A stretch of DNA of 64,000 bases. Origin: Mesorhizobium tianshanense (GTDB lineage Bacteria > Pseudomonadota > Alphaproteobacteria > Rhizobiales > Rhizobiaceae). The position numbers and the translations under genes are program-made. Location: positions 62,001-126,000 of the forward strand of contig NZ_VLKT01000015.1 in NCBI RefSeq assembly GCF_007830515.1, in the 5' to 3' direction. Under the pieces are notes generated by a model that did no database searches, was not told the origin of the DNA, and saw only the letters and a list, made by a program, of their open reading frames with translations. Shown here in pieces: positions 34,538-44,038 of this stretch (its first letter is position 1; each line of letters opens with the position of its first letter).

Positions 34538-35851
34538 CTAATCTCCGTACAGCATCTCGTCCTGCAGCCGCCGCAAGGCGAACAGCCTGGTCGTCGGGTC
34601 GGGCGCGGCACTGCCTGACGTCAGCAGCTCGCCCTTCCTGACCGGTCTCAGCACCTTGCCGCCCTCGAGCAGGCCGACCGGCACGGCGTGGCTGGCGCGA
34701 GCCTCTTCGACGGTCATGGTCCAGGAGCGATAGCAGGTCTCGCCGATCGCATCGAAAATCTCTCCGGCGGCGAGATCGCGCTTGGCCACGGCGCAGACCT
34801 CGGCGACCGGCCTCGGCAGCGGCACCATATCGGCCTTGCCATGGAGCGCGATGCGGGCGGCGGTCAGCGGCACTTCCAGCGAGGTCAGATGATACGGCCG
34901 GAAGAAGCTGTAATAGGGACCGTGGCCGATATGGAGGTCGTCCATGCGCTCGATGATGCGCGGATGCGTCGCCTCGACGATGACGAAGACGCCGGGCGCC
35001 ACGCCCTTGCCGATCGTGTAGTCGACGACGCCCTTCCTCGACAGGATGCCGCCATCCGCGCGCGGGATGAGCACCTTGGCCAGTTCATCGCGGTCGGCCC
35101 TGGGGCCGTGCATGCCGGCAATGTCCGGCACCAGCCCGGTGGCGTTGGCGATGGCGCACATCTCGACCATGGTTTTCGAGCCGTCGACGAACTCGACCAG
35201 CATGCGCGGGTTCATGTTGCGGCGATGCGCTTCCTCGCGATAGTCGTCGGGCACGGCGTCGTGGTTGAGCGGGTTGTTCTTGCCCTTGCCGGCCGAGACG
35301 ATGGTGTAGCCGAGCGCAGAGGCGAACTCGATCAGCTCCATGCAGCTTGACGGCTCGTCGCCGGCGCCGACCGAGTAGACGACGCCGAGCCGGTCGGCCT
35401 GCTGCTTCAGGTAGCAGCCGATGGTGACGTCGGCCTCGACGTTCATCATCACCAGGTGCTTGCCATGCTCCATCGCCATCAGGTCGAAATCGGCGGCGAC
35501 GCCCGGCTTGCCGGTGGCGTCGATGACCACGTCGATCAGCGGATTGGTCACCAGCATCTCGTTCGAGGTGATGGCGATTTTCCCGCTCTCGATCGCCTCG
35601 GTGACCTTCGTGTCGGTCTCGGCTTCCCGCGCCATCGCCTCGTCGCCGTAGGCGATGCGGATGGCATCGCGCGCGGTGTGCGGGCGTCGGGTCGAGATGG
35701 CGCATACCGAAATGCCCGGCATCAGCATGCCTTGCGTCACCAGGTCCGTGCCCATCTCGCCGGAGCCGATGACGCCGATGCGCACCGGGCGGCCTTCTGC
35801 GGCGCGCTTGGCGAGATCACGGGCAAGCCCGGTCAGGGCGACATTGGTCAT
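34538..35851 (-). CDS. SAF-domain NAD(P)-dependent oxidoreductase (homoserine-dehydrogenase-like)
   Basis: The protein is 437 residues. An N-terminal Rossmann domain (VRIGVIGSGEMGTDLVTQGML near residue 22; VVIDATGKPGVAADF) is followed by the catalytic domain (GDEPSSCMELIEFASALGY, SAGKGKNNPLNHDA) and a C-terminal SAF domain (about 355-437; AVAKRDLAAGEIFDAIGE ... AVPVGLLEGGKVLRPVRKGELLT). Related enzymes act on branched or C4 sugar acids; I cannot assign the substrate. ATG 35851 was chosen over an upstream start that would add 21 unconserved residues. Confidence 0.8.
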   Translation of the reverse strand: MTNVALTGLARDLAKRAAEGRPVRIGVIGSGEMGTDLVTQGMLMPGISVCAISTRRPHTARDAIRIAYGDEAMAREAETDTKVTEAIESGKIAITSNEMLVTNPLIDVVIDATGKPGVAADFDLMAMEHGKHLVMMNVEADVTIGCYLKQQADRLGVVYSVGAGDEPSSCMELIEFASALGYTIVSAGKGKNNPLNHDAVPDDYREEAHRRNMNPRMLVEFVDGSKTMVEMCAIANATGLVPDIAGMHGPRADRDELAKVLIPRADGGILSRKGVVDYTIGKGVAPGVFVIVEATHPRIIERMDDLHIGHGPYYSFFRPYHLTSLEVPLTAARIALHGKADMVPLPRPVAEVCAVAKRDLAAGEIFDAIGETCYRSWTMTVEEARASHAVPVGLLEGGKVLRPVRKGELLTSGSAAPDPTTRLFALRRLQDEMLYGD

Positions 35852-36183
35852 GCGCAAGTCCACTGAATTTTGATGTGTGGGCGGGAATAGCAGGGAAAGG
35901 TAACCTTTTGCCAACGAAACCGGCCGCAGGCGCCAATTTCTTGGCGCGTGACCCCGAGAACCTAGTTGGCGCCCGCAAAGATCATGCTCCGGCCCAAAGT
36001 GCCAGAGGATCTTTTTGGAGCCAACGTTCGCGTTCTATCCAGCGCCAGCGAGACCTGTGACGCCGCTGCGCGAGTCTGGCCTGGAAGAAGCTGGTTCAGC
36101 GCCGGCGGACGGCGAGGAGCGCGGCTAAACAAATGGAGGGAAATTCTTAGTCATTCCTTTATGCATCCTTGCTTAAATGGGGA
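35852..36183. other. Intergenic region between SAF dehydrogenase and Tad genes
   Basis: About 330 bases, divergent promoters expected on both sides. No gene-like frame, hairpin or operator recognised. Confidence 0.5.
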
Positions 36184-37419
36184 ATGGATTGGCGTGCCCG
36201 CACCTTCAGACGTTTTTTCCGCCGCCTGTGCCGAACCGGCGAGAGCGGCAACGTTGCTACTATTTTTGCCCTGTCTTTGCCAATCGTTGTCGGCGGAGCG
36301 GGCCTCGGCGTCGAGACTTCCTATTGGTACTACAGCAGCCTGAAGCTACAGGCGGCAGCGGATGCGGCAGCCTATGCCGGCGCTTTGGAAAAAGTTTCGG
36401 GATCCGACAAGCCAGCGATCGTCTCGGCCGCGACGCTGTCAGCGACCACGAACGGCTGGGCACCATCGACAGGCACGATCGAGGTCTTCACGCCTCCATC
36501 GTCGGGACCGAACGTTGCAAAAAAGGCGGTCGAGGTCATCGTTCATCAGAACCTCGATCGATTTTTCACGTCGATATTCACGCAAAATGCGGTTGGCGCA
36601 CAGGCAAGAGCGGTGGCTCTTATCACTGACGCTTCAAAAGCCTGCGTTCTGGCGCTCAATCCTTCCGCTTCGAAAGCGGCGCTCTTTTCCGGCAGCTCGA
36701 CCACAAAAATGACGGGCTGCTCCGTCATGTCGAATTCGATAGCTCCGGACGCCATCAAGCTTCAGGGATCGGCAAGCCTTGATACCGACTGCCTGATATC
36801 GGCCGGTGGGATGTCATTGGCCAATCCTGTGAAGACCGTCTGCACCAGCCCGATAACCCAGGCGTTGCCCGCTGCCGATCCTTTCGCCGACCTACCGACG
36901 CCACCGGCCACGAACCCCTGTCAAAACGGCAATCAGTCGACGTTGCAACCTGGAACATACTGCAAAGGGCTCAGCCTGAGCGGCAATGTAACACTCTCGC
37001 CCGGGGTATACGTCATTCAGGGAGGCGATTTCAAAGCGAGCTCGAATGCAAATATTTCCGGCGACGGCGTTGTCATCTATCTGGCCGGCACCTCCGGCGT
37101 CACCATGAACGGCACGGCCACCGTCAAGCTTAGCGCACCGACGTCAGGCACCTATTCAGGTGTGCTGTTTTACGGCGACAGAGCAAACCTGGCGGGATCG
37201 AACACGTTCAATGGCACGGCGGATTCGCTTTTGACCGGCGCTCTGTATTTTCCAACGCAGGCGGTCGATTACCTCGGCAATTTCTCGGGCAAAGGTGGAT
37301 GCACGCAGGTCGTCGCCAGCACCGTGCAGTGGTCCGGCAACACAAGCATCAACCAGGATTGCACCAGCCTCGGGATGCGCGAGATTCCGGCAACGCAGTC
37401 CGTTCGGCTTGTCGAGTAA
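36184..37419 (+). CDS. TadG-like pilus assembly protein
   Basis: This is a 411-residue protein. The N-terminus has the Flp/TadE-type membrane helix NVATIFALSLPIVVGGAGLGVETSYWYYSSLKLQAAADAAAYAGAL, typical of TadG proteins. The rest is a secreted domain rich in Ser/Thr/Gly/Asn with beta-helix-like text (LSLSGNVTLSPGVYVIQGGDFKASSNANISGDGVVIYL) and several cysteines. It probably assembles with pilus or adhesin components at the envelope. ATG 36184 is taken; a TTG 15 bases upstream is possible. It heads three TadE/TadG-type genes; tadABC and rcp genes are absent from the window. Confidence 0.85.
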   Translation: MDWRARTFRRFFRRLCRTGESGNVATIFALSLPIVVGGAGLGVETSYWYYSSLKLQAAADAAAYAGALEKVSGSDKPAIVSAATLSATTNGWAPSTGTIEVFTPPSSGPNVAKKAVEVIVHQNLDRFFTSIFTQNAVGAQARAVALITDASKACVLALNPSASKAALFSGSSTTKMTGCSVMSNSIAPDAIKLQGSASLDTDCLISAGGMSLANPVKTVCTSPITQALPAADPFADLPTPPATNPCQNGNQSTLQPGTYCKGLSLSGNVTLSPGVYVIQGGDFKASSNANISGDGVVIYLAGTSGVTMNGTATVKLSAPTSGTYSGVLFYGDRANLAGSNTFNGTADSLLTGALYFPTQAVDYLGNFSGKGGCTQVVASTVQWSGNTSINQDCTSLGMREIPATQSVRLVE

Positions 37420-37424
37420 TCTTC

Positions 37425-37865
37425 GTGGAACGGCGACCAGTCCGGGCTTTTCGGAACGATTCGGGCGCGGCCGCAGTGGAGTTTGCGCTGGTCGTGCCGA
37501 TCCTTTGCCTGGCACTTCTTGGTATCATTAACGGCTGGTCTTTCGTATCAAGCTCGTTGTCGATGCGTGCAGGCGTCAAGACGGCGGCAAACCTTGTGAT
37601 GCAAGGATCAGCCAACGACGCGGCCATCCAGGCCGTTGCCCTTTCGAGCTGGGAAAACCGTCCCGGCGACGCGCAGGTGACTTTGGGGCGCACATACATG
37701 TGTGGGAGCGTCGTGGCCGATCCAACAACCCTGTGCAACGGTTTGAAAATTCCCTCGGTCTTCGTTGAAATACAAGCGACAGCGACCTGGTCCCCGCCCT
37801 ACAGTTTCGGCGTGTTTTCCTTGTCGCGCGAGATCAGTCATCAGCAGGTGATTCGTGTCCGCTAA
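37425..37865 (+). CDS. TadE-like pilus protein
   Basis: The 146-residue protein has the TadE signature near its start ([48 protein letters not shown]). It is a single-pass inner-membrane pseudopilin-like protein with an extracytoplasmic domain containing two Cys (MCGS ... TLCNG). The start is GTG 37425, five bases after the preceding stop; an in-frame ATG far upstream lies within the TadG gene. The stop overlaps the next gene by 11 bases. Confidence 0.85.
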   Translation: MERRPVRAFRNDSGAAAVEFALVVPILCLALLGIINGWSFVSSSLSMRAGVKTAANLVMQGSANDAAIQAVALSSWENRPGDAQVTLGRTYMCGSVVADPTTLCNGLKIPSVFVEIQATATWSPPYSFGVFSLSREISHQQVIRVR

Positions 37866-38259
37866 ACGGAGAATCTTCACGCGTGATGGATCAGGCGGAG
37901 CTGCGTTGGAGTTCGCACTGATCGCGCCTTTTCTGATGGTGCTTCTGTTCGGCATCTTCGCATTCGGCTGGGCTCTGAATGCCATGTCGAGTGTTCGATA
38001 CACGCTGGAAACGTCTTCGCGTGCGCTGCAGATGAAGAACTCGCTGACCCAAAGCGAAATACAGGCCATCGCTACGCAAAAATTGCTCGCCATGGGATTG
38101 AAAAATGTCAACGTGACGATAGTGATCGACCCCAAAAGCGGCGGCTTTCAAATGGCGCATCTCACGGCCAGATACGCTTTCGTGATCGAGTTCCCGTACT
38201 TCGACCAATATCCGATACATTATGCGACAACTGTCACAGTTCCGTTGGTCGCATCGTGA
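37855..38259 (+). CDS. TadE-like pilus protein (second)
   Basis: The 134 residues have the same TadE pattern: [47 protein letters not shown], followed by a short periplasmic domain. GTG 37855 overlaps the end of the preceding gene, pointing to coupled translation. It is the last gene of the tad-like trio and is followed by a palindromic repeat rather than more tad genes. Confidence 0.85.
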   Translation: MSAKRRIFTRDGSGGAALEFALIAPFLMVLLFGIFAFGWALNAMSSVRYTLETSSRALQMKNSLTQSEIQAIATQKLLAMGLKNVNVTIVIDPKSGGFQMAHLTARYAFVIEFPYFDQYPIHYATTVTVPLVAS

Positions 38260-38352
38260 GCGCGTCCAATCGCGCCCTTAGGCAAAGGGGCGCCGATTGA
38301 TCAGCGTCGCCGCGGGCTGATCGGCGGCGTGAGCAAACGGATCGTCGTTCCA

Positions 38353-38455
38353 ATGCCTGTCGCCCAAAAGCGCGTAGTGGTCTTGGGATAATGACTGCAT
38401 AAACAAACTTAAAGCGCGCCGCCTGGATCTCTTCAACGCGACGCGCTTTTAATGG
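38353..38455. repeat. Palindromic intergenic repeat, family 1 (second copy)
   Basis: It has the same block order as 1158-1250: TGTCGCCCAAAA, a GGTCTTGGG counterpart, TGCATAAAC and CTTAAAGCGCG, then a terminal GACGCGCTTTT that pairs with AAAGCGCG. It is diverged, and the outer 10-bp arms are eroded. It lies after the TadE gene and before the convergent porin gene. Confidence 0.65.
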
Positions 38456-38519
38456 CTGCAAAGACATGTTTCCGGACAGGACAGCCGCACTGCGGTCGGC
38501 TCGTCTGCCGGCTGCTTCG

Positions 38520-39152
38520 TCAGAACTTGTATGCGACGCCTACGGAGACCGTGTGCATCGTCAGGTCGACTTCGCCGCGCGTGATGTCCTCTGTACCGAA
38601 ATCGTAATAGCGATACTCGGCCCGTCCAAGCCAGTTGTCGGTGAAAGCATGTTCAACGCCAAGGCCCGCGGTCCAGCCGGTGAAGCTCAGATCGTCATCT
38701 TCCCCCACCACGATCGAAGGCACTTCGCCATGCGCAAAAGCAATACCCGCCGTGCCGAAAAGCAAGGTGCGATCCCAAGCGTAGCCTAAGCGTCCGCGCA
38801 CGGATCCGAACCAGTCGATCTCGGCGTCTGCGTCATCGTCGAACTCGATCCAGCTCTTGTTTACATCGCCCTCGATACCGAACACGAAATTCCCGGACTG
38901 GAAATTGTAGCCGGCAAGCGCTCCAACAAATGGTCCGTCCAGATCGGCCGATCCAACAGTTGGTGGAGCGGTGAAAATCGTCACATCCGCATCAGCCCAG
39001 CCGTAGCCGCCCTGAACGCCAAGATAGACACCGCTCCAGTCATAGACCGAAGCGACCACAGGCTCTTCATACACCGGGTCCGCCGCGAGAGCGCATCCAC
39101 TCCAGGCAAGCAGGACCGTGGCGGTGAGAGCAGTCCGTCTGATGGAAAACAT
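38520..39152 (-). CDS. Omp25/Omp31-type outer-membrane beta-barrel protein
   Basis: The protein is 210 residues with a signal peptide (MFSIRRTALTATVLLAWSGCALA). The mature part has the family motif YDWSGVYLGVQGGYGWADADV, FGIEGDVNKSWIEF and LGYAWDRTLLFGTAGIAFA, and ends VSVGVAYKF with the terminal Phe of outer-membrane barrels. This is the small porin-like surface protein group of Rhizobiales. A GAGGGG-type ribosome site precedes the ATG. It is a single gene. Confidence 0.92.
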   Translation of the reverse strand: MFSIRRTALTATVLLAWSGCALAADPVYEEPVVASVYDWSGVYLGVQGGYGWADADVTIFTAPPTVGSADLDGPFVGALAGYNFQSGNFVFGIEGDVNKSWIEFDDDADAEIDWFGSVRGRLGYAWDRTLLFGTAGIAFAHGEVPSIVVGEDDDLSFTGWTAGLGVEHAFTDNWLGRAEYRYYDFGTEDITRGEVDLTMHTVSVGVAYKF

Positions 39153-39482
39153 AGCACCCCTCCTCAGGCTTAAAATGAGCTCGGCTCAAAATGAGCCTCA
39201 CCGTATCCTGCCAAGTCCTTAAAGTCTGTTGCGGAATTGCAACAGTGCGGGAAAACCAGCGGCACGTCGACCTGCCGCCAACGGCGCCATGGCAAGCGGC
39301 CGCGCACCGGAATGGCAACATGACAGGGTCGTGGCTCTCAAACTTATTGAAACCCCGATCGGTAGAGACTCGGTGCGAGAGGTTGCACCAAAAACCAGGT
39401 CCATCACCTGAACTCCTACCTGCAGCTCTGGTCCGTTGCCGCGCTGCCTCTAATTGCCTGCTGAGAAGCAGGTGAGGCAAAT
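39153..39482. other. Intergenic region between porin-like and yihY genes
   Basis: Divergent promoter region of about 330 bases. The element AAAATGAGC is directly repeated at about 39170 and 39188, upstream of the porin-like gene, and could be an operator. No further gene is seen. Confidence 0.5.
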
Positions 39483-40478
39483 ATGTGGAATGTGGCGAAA
39501 GAGAGCTGGGCACTCCTTGCGGAGAGCATTGTCGGCTTCATCAATGACAATGCCCTGAGCCACGGGGCGGCAATGGCGTTTTACGCCACAACCTCGCTTG
39601 CGCCGATCCTGCTCATCGTTGTCGCTATCGCCGGCATGGTCTTCGGAAACGATGCGGCGCAACTGGCCCTTTCGGCTCAGCTCGCGGGCCTGATGGGTCC
39701 GCAAAGCGCCGAGCTTTTGCAGGCGACAATCGAAAACGCGTCAAGCCGGACCGCGGGTACCCTTGCTGCCATTTTGGGTCTCGTCACGCTGTTCGTTACC
39801 GCATCCGGCGTGTTCGGCGAAATGCAGCTTGCCCTGAACGAGATCTGGAAAGTCAAACCGAGTGGAACGTCGATTTCACGGATCGTGCGAGCCCGCGCCG
39901 CAAGCCTTGGGCTCGTCGCGGCGCTTGGCTTCCTGCTCCTGGTGTCGCTGGTCGCGAGCGCTGCAATTTCGGCGCTTGGCGAAATCATCAACGCCTATCT
40001 ACCCTTCGGCACCATGATCCTGAGCGCAATCAACGGGATCGTCTCGTTTGCCCTGATCGCGCTTTTGTTCGCGGCGATCTACAAGGTCCTGCCAGACCGC
40101 GCGCTGCGATGGCGCGACGTTGGCGTCGGCGCAGTGGTAACGGCGTTTCTCTTCACGGTCGGCAAGTCGCTGATCGGCTGGTATATCGGAGCCAGCGCTA
40201 TCGCATCCGCATACGGGGCAGCCGGTGCACTGCTCGTCGTGCTGCTGTGGGTCTATTATTCGTCCGAGATCTTTCTGTTGGGCGCCGAATTTACACGAGC
40301 CTACTCGGTTCGACACGGCAGCCGATCCGATCTGGCGGCGACTATCAAAGCAAGTGATCGCGAACAGAAGCTGGCTGCGGCGGCCAGGATTGAAAGGTCT
40401 GAAAGCGAAGTCGTCGGCTGGATTGTCTTCAGCAGTCTCCTCACCGCGTTTCTAAGCCATTTCTGGCGCCGGCGCTGA
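39483..40478 (+). CDS. YihY/BrkB family inner-membrane protein
   Basis: The 331-residue protein has six to seven membrane helices. Family features are FINDNALSHGAAMAFYATTSLAPILLIVVAIAG at the start, EMQLALNEIWKV, and YGAAGALLVVLLWVYYSSEIFLLGAEFTRAY. The role of YihY proteins is unsettled (formerly called RNase BN). The C-terminal part (about 290-331) is encoded by a segment that is duplicated near 44.6 kb. A GAGGCAAAT ribosome region precedes the ATG. Confidence 0.93.
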   Translation: MWNVAKESWALLAESIVGFINDNALSHGAAMAFYATTSLAPILLIVVAIAGMVFGNDAAQLALSAQLAGLMGPQSAELLQATIENASSRTAGTLAAILGLVTLFVTASGVFGEMQLALNEIWKVKPSGTSISRIVRARAASLGLVAALGFLLLVSLVASAAISALGEIINAYLPFGTMILSAINGIVSFALIALLFAAIYKVLPDRALRWRDVGVGAVVTAFLFTVGKSLIGWYIGASAIASAYGAAGALLVVLLWVYYSSEIFLLGAEFTRAYSVRHGSRSDLAATIKASDREQKLAAAARIERSESEVVGWIVFSSLLTAFLSHFWRRR

Positions 40479-40540
40479 GGCGTCCGGCGCGGCGCCCCGA
40501 GGCTGGCATGGCCATGGGGACATCCGATCACAGCGCTCGA
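40355..40540. repeat. Duplicated segment, copy A (yihY 3' end plus flank)
   Basis: From 40355 to about 40540 the sequence matches 44508-44690 at most positions. It covers the last 41 codons of yihY, the stop, and about 60 bases beyond. The part after yihY corresponds, on the minus strand, to the C-terminal coding end of the DUF3606 gene in copy B, here out of frame. Confidence 0.85.
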
Positions 40541-40754
40541 CGCCTCCACGACGCGGAAAGAGCATGAGAGCCCCGCGATCAGGCGCGGGCATTGGAACGG
40601 AAGCCAGCCAAACGTTGCTCGCAGGCGAAACAGAGGACGTCATTTGAACTCGGCTGCAGAACTCCAAGGGAGGCTCCACCTGCAAAAGATGCTAGATGAT
40701 GTTGCGCGCCGGCGTCGCACGCAGCACACCGCTCCTATCCCTGAACTCGGCGCG

Positions 40755-41948
40755 TTAGTCTGCTCTTGCAGAAGGAATTTCCAACTCTGCGGCCTCGATG
40801 CGGATGTTGACCATCGTGGTGGACAGCTCACATCTAAGTCCTTCCGGAGCATAGTGAACGCGCACCTTACCGTGAAACTCCCCTGCCAGTGCTTTCTCGA
40901 TCAGACGTGAACCAAAGCCGCGACGTTTGGGCTCGGCAACGACGGGGCCTCCTTGCTCCTCCCAAACAAGACGAAACTCTTCGTCCGAACCAGGCCTGCC
41001 GATCTTCCACGAAATGGTCACTCGCCCGCAATCGTCCGACAGCGCTCCATATTTGGAGGCGTTCGCGGCCAACTCGTGGATCGCCAAACCCAGCGACAGC
41101 GCCTGCCTAGCTGCAAGGTCGAGAGGCGGACCTTCCATGCTGATGCGGCCCCCAACGCTTCGGAACGGGGATAGAACCCTTTCGATGACGGCTCTTACAG
41201 ACGCACCGCCCCAGCTCCCTTCCGCCAAGACTGAGTGAGCTTCTCCTAGTGCCGAGAGACGCTTGCCAAGCGTGGCCTTAGCTTCCTCCATGGATGAAGC
41301 CGAATGGAATGTCTGGTTGGCGATGGCGGATACCATTGCCAGTAGGTTCTTGATGCGATGGGCGAGCTCGGCATTGATAAGGCGGGAGTTCTGATCGGCC
41401 CTGACCTTACCCGTCGTTTCGATAACCGTGTCCATCATACCGGCGACCCTGCCTTCCGCGTCGCGGATGGGACTGTAGCAAAACGTGAACCAGGCCTGCT
41501 CCGGATAGCCATGCCGATCGACGACGAGAGGGAAGTCTTCGATGAACGTGGCTTCGCCCGCGTATGCCCTGTCTACGATCGGCCCAATGGTGTCCCACGC
41601 CTCGGCCCAAACTTCCGAGAACGGCCTGCCCAACGCTTCGGGCTTGTCGCCCAGGAGCGGTCGGAATGCGTCGTTATAGATCGTGACCAATTCGGGTCCC
41701 CAGACGATGCATTTTGGGAAGGCAGAGCTCAGCATAATGCCCACGGCCGTCCTTAGCGACGCGCCCCAACACTCGATGGGGCCAAGCGACGTTGAAGCCC
41801 AGTCATAGGCGCGCACAGCGGAAGCCATTTCCCCAGCCGACTCCAGGAACTTGAAGCTTACTCTTTGCACGACGTCCCTCGCCACAGCACGCTGATCATA
41901 ACGCGTGAAAAATTCTCTTCCGGCAGACGGTTTGAGACACTTCGGCAT
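40755..41948 (-). CDS. HWE-family sensor histidine kinase with PAS domain
   Basis: The protein is 397 residues. A PAS sensor lies at about 55-190 (LGPIECWGASLRTAVGIMLSSAFPKCIVWGPELVTIYNDAF). Next are the phosphoacceptor box LINAELAHRIKNLLAMVSAIA (His near 200), the N-box IHELAANASKYGAL and the WEEQGGP element that gives the HWE family its name. GFGSRLIEKAL forms the nucleotide-lid region. There is no membrane helix, so it senses inside the cytoplasm, probably light, redox or a small ligand through PAS. No response regulator is adjacent. Confidence 0.92.
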   Translation of the reverse strand: MPKCLKPSAGREFFTRYDQRAVARDVVQRVSFKFLESAGEMASAVRAYDWASTSLGPIECWGASLRTAVGIMLSSAFPKCIVWGPELVTIYNDAFRPLLGDKPEALGRPFSEVWAEAWDTIGPIVDRAYAGEATFIEDFPLVVDRHGYPEQAWFTFCYSPIRDAEGRVAGMMDTVIETTGKVRADQNSRLINAELAHRIKNLLAMVSAIANQTFHSASSMEEAKATLGKRLSALGEAHSVLAEGSWGGASVRAVIERVLSPFRSVGGRISMEGPPLDLAARQALSLGLAIHELAANASKYGALSDDCGRVTISWKIGRPGSDEEFRLVWEEQGGPVVAEPKRRGFGSRLIEKALAGEFHGKVRVHYAPEGLRCELSTTMVNIRIEAAELEIPSARAD

Positions 41949-42248
41949 GGCACTTCATTGACTTGCGCGTCAGGTTCCAGCCCGTTTCGATCTCCCATCT
42001 AAAGCAAGTTACGAGCTTGATCCTTCGCTGAAGCCAACAGGCCGATATTTGAATCTTAGATCATCGTGCGACAATGCTGGTTGACGTGGATCAAGAACTG
42101 GGATGGGGGTGCGGATCGACATGGCTTAGGCCTGTGTGTAGGAGCCGTCGACGTGGAATCCCACCTCCGAAATCGAAGCGGTCGCGACACGTTCGGTGGC
42201 CTGTCCGGTGCTTTAGTTGAACCGGTGCCGGGGCTTACCGAACATGCA
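41949..42248. other. Intergenic region after the DUF3606-like gene
   Basis: 300 bases upstream of the kinase gene. I see no gene with a ribosome site, no stable hairpin and no recognisable promoter. Confidence 0.45.
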
Positions 42249-42491
42249 TCAGGGTTCAGATCCTCCGCAAATTGGGGCAGTCGACGCGACGCGCATTGTC
42301 TTTCCCCCCCTGGCAGCAACAGCCGCAACGAACGCCTTCGCCGCCGCGTCACACATAGTCCGCGACGGCCCGTTAGAATAAAGAATGACCCTCGCGGCTT
42401 TTAGCGAGAGACCATGCTTTTTCGCAAAAAACTCAACCTCATAGGAGTGGTTCTCGGAGGCGGAGTCGGGGATGCTCTTTATCTTGCCCAT
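42249..42491 (-). CDS. Small DUF3606-like protein
   Basis: The 80-residue frame has SYEVEFFAKKHGLSLKAARVILYSNGPSRTMCDAAAKAF, which resembles the helix-turn-helix-like DUF3606 core (EVxYWxKKFGVxxEQLxxAVxKVG). The tail is Ala-rich and ends in CGGSEP. No strong ribosome site was found. Other small proteins of this kind follow within 3 kb. Function unknown. Confidence 0.5.
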   Translation of the reverse strand: MGKIKSIPDSASENHSYEVEFFAKKHGLSLKAARVILYSNGPSRTMCDAAAKAFVAAVAARGGKTMRVASTAPICGGSEP

Positions 42492-42798
42492 ACGGACCGT
42501 GTACGCAGATATACAAATCCTGCCTATATCAAATGTTGGTGACGAAACCGAATTGGCGCAGCTACATTACCGTGCCATGTGCACACGCGGCGCCGATTTC
42601 TCATACCGCTGGATATCAACGCCTGAAGGGCCAGTCAAAGATCCAATGCTGGCGGCAATGGACTTGGCTGATGAGACCGGGGCGGCGGACGCAGAGGGCA
42701 TCGCCATCGGCGAGATCGGTGAAGAGATCGGACGCGTTCGCGAAGTGATTATCCATGCCTTATGTCGACCCGACAGAGGGCGCGCAGGGGTTCCATGA
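42472..42798 (+). CDS. Hypothetical protein, doubtful
   Basis: A frame of up to 108 residues has an acidic, plausible C-terminal half (MLAAMDLADETGAADAEGIAIGEIGEEIGRVREVI). No ribosome site, family or conserved neighbour supports it, and its start overlaps the opposite DUF3606-like gene. Confidence 0.28.
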   Translation: MLFILPIRTVYADIQILPISNVGDETELAQLHYRAMCTRGADFSYRWISTPEGPVKDPMLAAMDLADETGAADAEGIAIGEIGEEIGRVREVIIHALCRPDRGRAGVP

Positions 42799-42844
42799 CA
42801 GCAGCATTCCTCCGAAGATCCGACAAGCACCTCAGCTAAGCATT

Positions 42845-43564
42845 TCACCGCGGCTCCCGCACCATGCTGAGATAGGTTGGATCGAATTCGGCGATTTCCT
42901 GCAGCCGGTGCCAGTTCAAGATGGTCACAGTGTAATTCGCCCAGCTTATCACCCCAACTTTACGCAACGCGCCGATAACCCGGTTCATATGAACAACCGA
43001 CAGGCCAAGCACATCGGCCAGCTCGGCCTGTGACAGTGGTAGGTGGAAACTCATGCCGTTGGCGCGCTTCACGACCTGCAGGCGCACGAAAAGCTCGCAG
43101 ACAAGGTGGGCAAGATGCGCTGTCTTCGACCTCCGCCCCATGGCCACGATCCACTCGCGGTGGATCGCGCCGTCTACAAGCGTATCAAGCCATAACAGCC
43201 TGGTCAGATGTGGAGCTTCCTCTGTGATGACCCGCAGGCGGCTGTGCTCTGCGACAATCACTCGACAGGGCGACAGCGCCACGATGCCATGATCCATCGT
43301 TTTCAGCAGGAAGGCGTGAAGGTCCACAAAATCGCCCGGCACCTGCAATGAGGTAAATTGCCGACCGCCATCCTCGAGCACTTTGTAGCGGGCGGCCAGA
43401 CCCTCAAGAATCAACGTGCTGTAGGTTGGCCTAGATCCCTCCGAAACCAAGTCCTGTCCGGCCGAAAAATCCTTCTCGAACGACATGACGCCGGCCAACA
43501 AGGCCTTTTCCCGGTCGGAAAGGGCATCGTGCTGACCGAGGTTGAGAAATAGGGACTCAAGCAT
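42845..43564 (-). CDS. Crp/Fnr family transcriptional regulator
   Basis: The protein is 239 residues. A cyclic-nucleotide-type sensory barrel comes first (FEKDFSAGQDLVSEGSRPTYSTLILEGLAARYKVLEDGGRQFTSLQVPGDFVDLHAFLL). A dimer helix and a C-terminal helix-turn-helix follow (HLPLSQAELADVLGLSVVHMNRVIGALRKVGVI). No Fe-S cysteine set is seen, so it is not a canonical FNR oxygen sensor. ATG 43564 has GGAGGTCAGG directly upstream; the longer frame is not supported. This type is abundant in rhizobia and often regulates stress genes. Confidence 0.9.
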   Translation of the reverse strand: MLESLFLNLGQHDALSDREKALLAGVMSFEKDFSAGQDLVSEGSRPTYSTLILEGLAARYKVLEDGGRQFTSLQVPGDFVDLHAFLLKTMDHGIVALSPCRVIVAEHSRLRVITEEAPHLTRLLWLDTLVDGAIHREWIVAMGRRSKTAHLAHLVCELFVRLQVVKRANGMSFHLPLSQAELADVLGLSVVHMNRVIGALRKVGVISWANYTVTILNWHRLQEIAEFDPTYLSMVREPR

Positions 43565-43761
43565 CCTGACCTCCAGCAATCGCGCCTGAACGCCGATCGC
43601 CGAGGGTAATTGGAAGCATACTGCGCGGCTTCGGGACCTCAAGGCTTTCGGAAAATGGCGTACCCTAACAACAATGCACCCCATCCTACTGAAATGCCAT
43701 CGCTGCGGAACAATGGCGATCAACGCGAATTAGCCCACGATATCAGTCGGGGTTTCCGAAG

Positions 43762-43998
43762 ATGCAGCGCTTCTATTTTGACGTCTACAACGCCGACGGT
43801 CCAGAAAGGGATGCCGAGGGGCAATTGTTCGAGACGCCCGACCGAGCGAGAGCAGAGGCGCTTCGGATATTGCACGACATCGCACACGACGAGATGCCGG
43901 ATGTCGATCTGGTGAAGATCACCGTCAAAATCCGAACCGACGGGGATCGGCAAATTTTCGAGGCGTCACTCACCCTGACATCAGATTGGAGTTGTTAG
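43762..43998 (+). CDS. Small DUF6894-type protein
   Basis: The 78 residues begin MQRFYFDVYNADGPERDAEGQLFETPDRARAEALRILHDIAHDEMP, the typical opening of the rhizobial DUF6894 family (RYYFHxxDGxxxxDxEGxEL). The C-terminus is a short beta-rich segment. Function unknown; such genes accompany stress-response loci, as here. Confidence 0.75.
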   Translation: MQRFYFDVYNADGPERDAEGQLFETPDRARAEALRILHDIAHDEMPDVDLVKITVKIRTDGDRQIFEASLTLTSDWSC

Positions 43999-44038
43999 GA
44001 ACCAACGGCGTTGGAAGCAGGCGCAACCAAGCTCGCGC

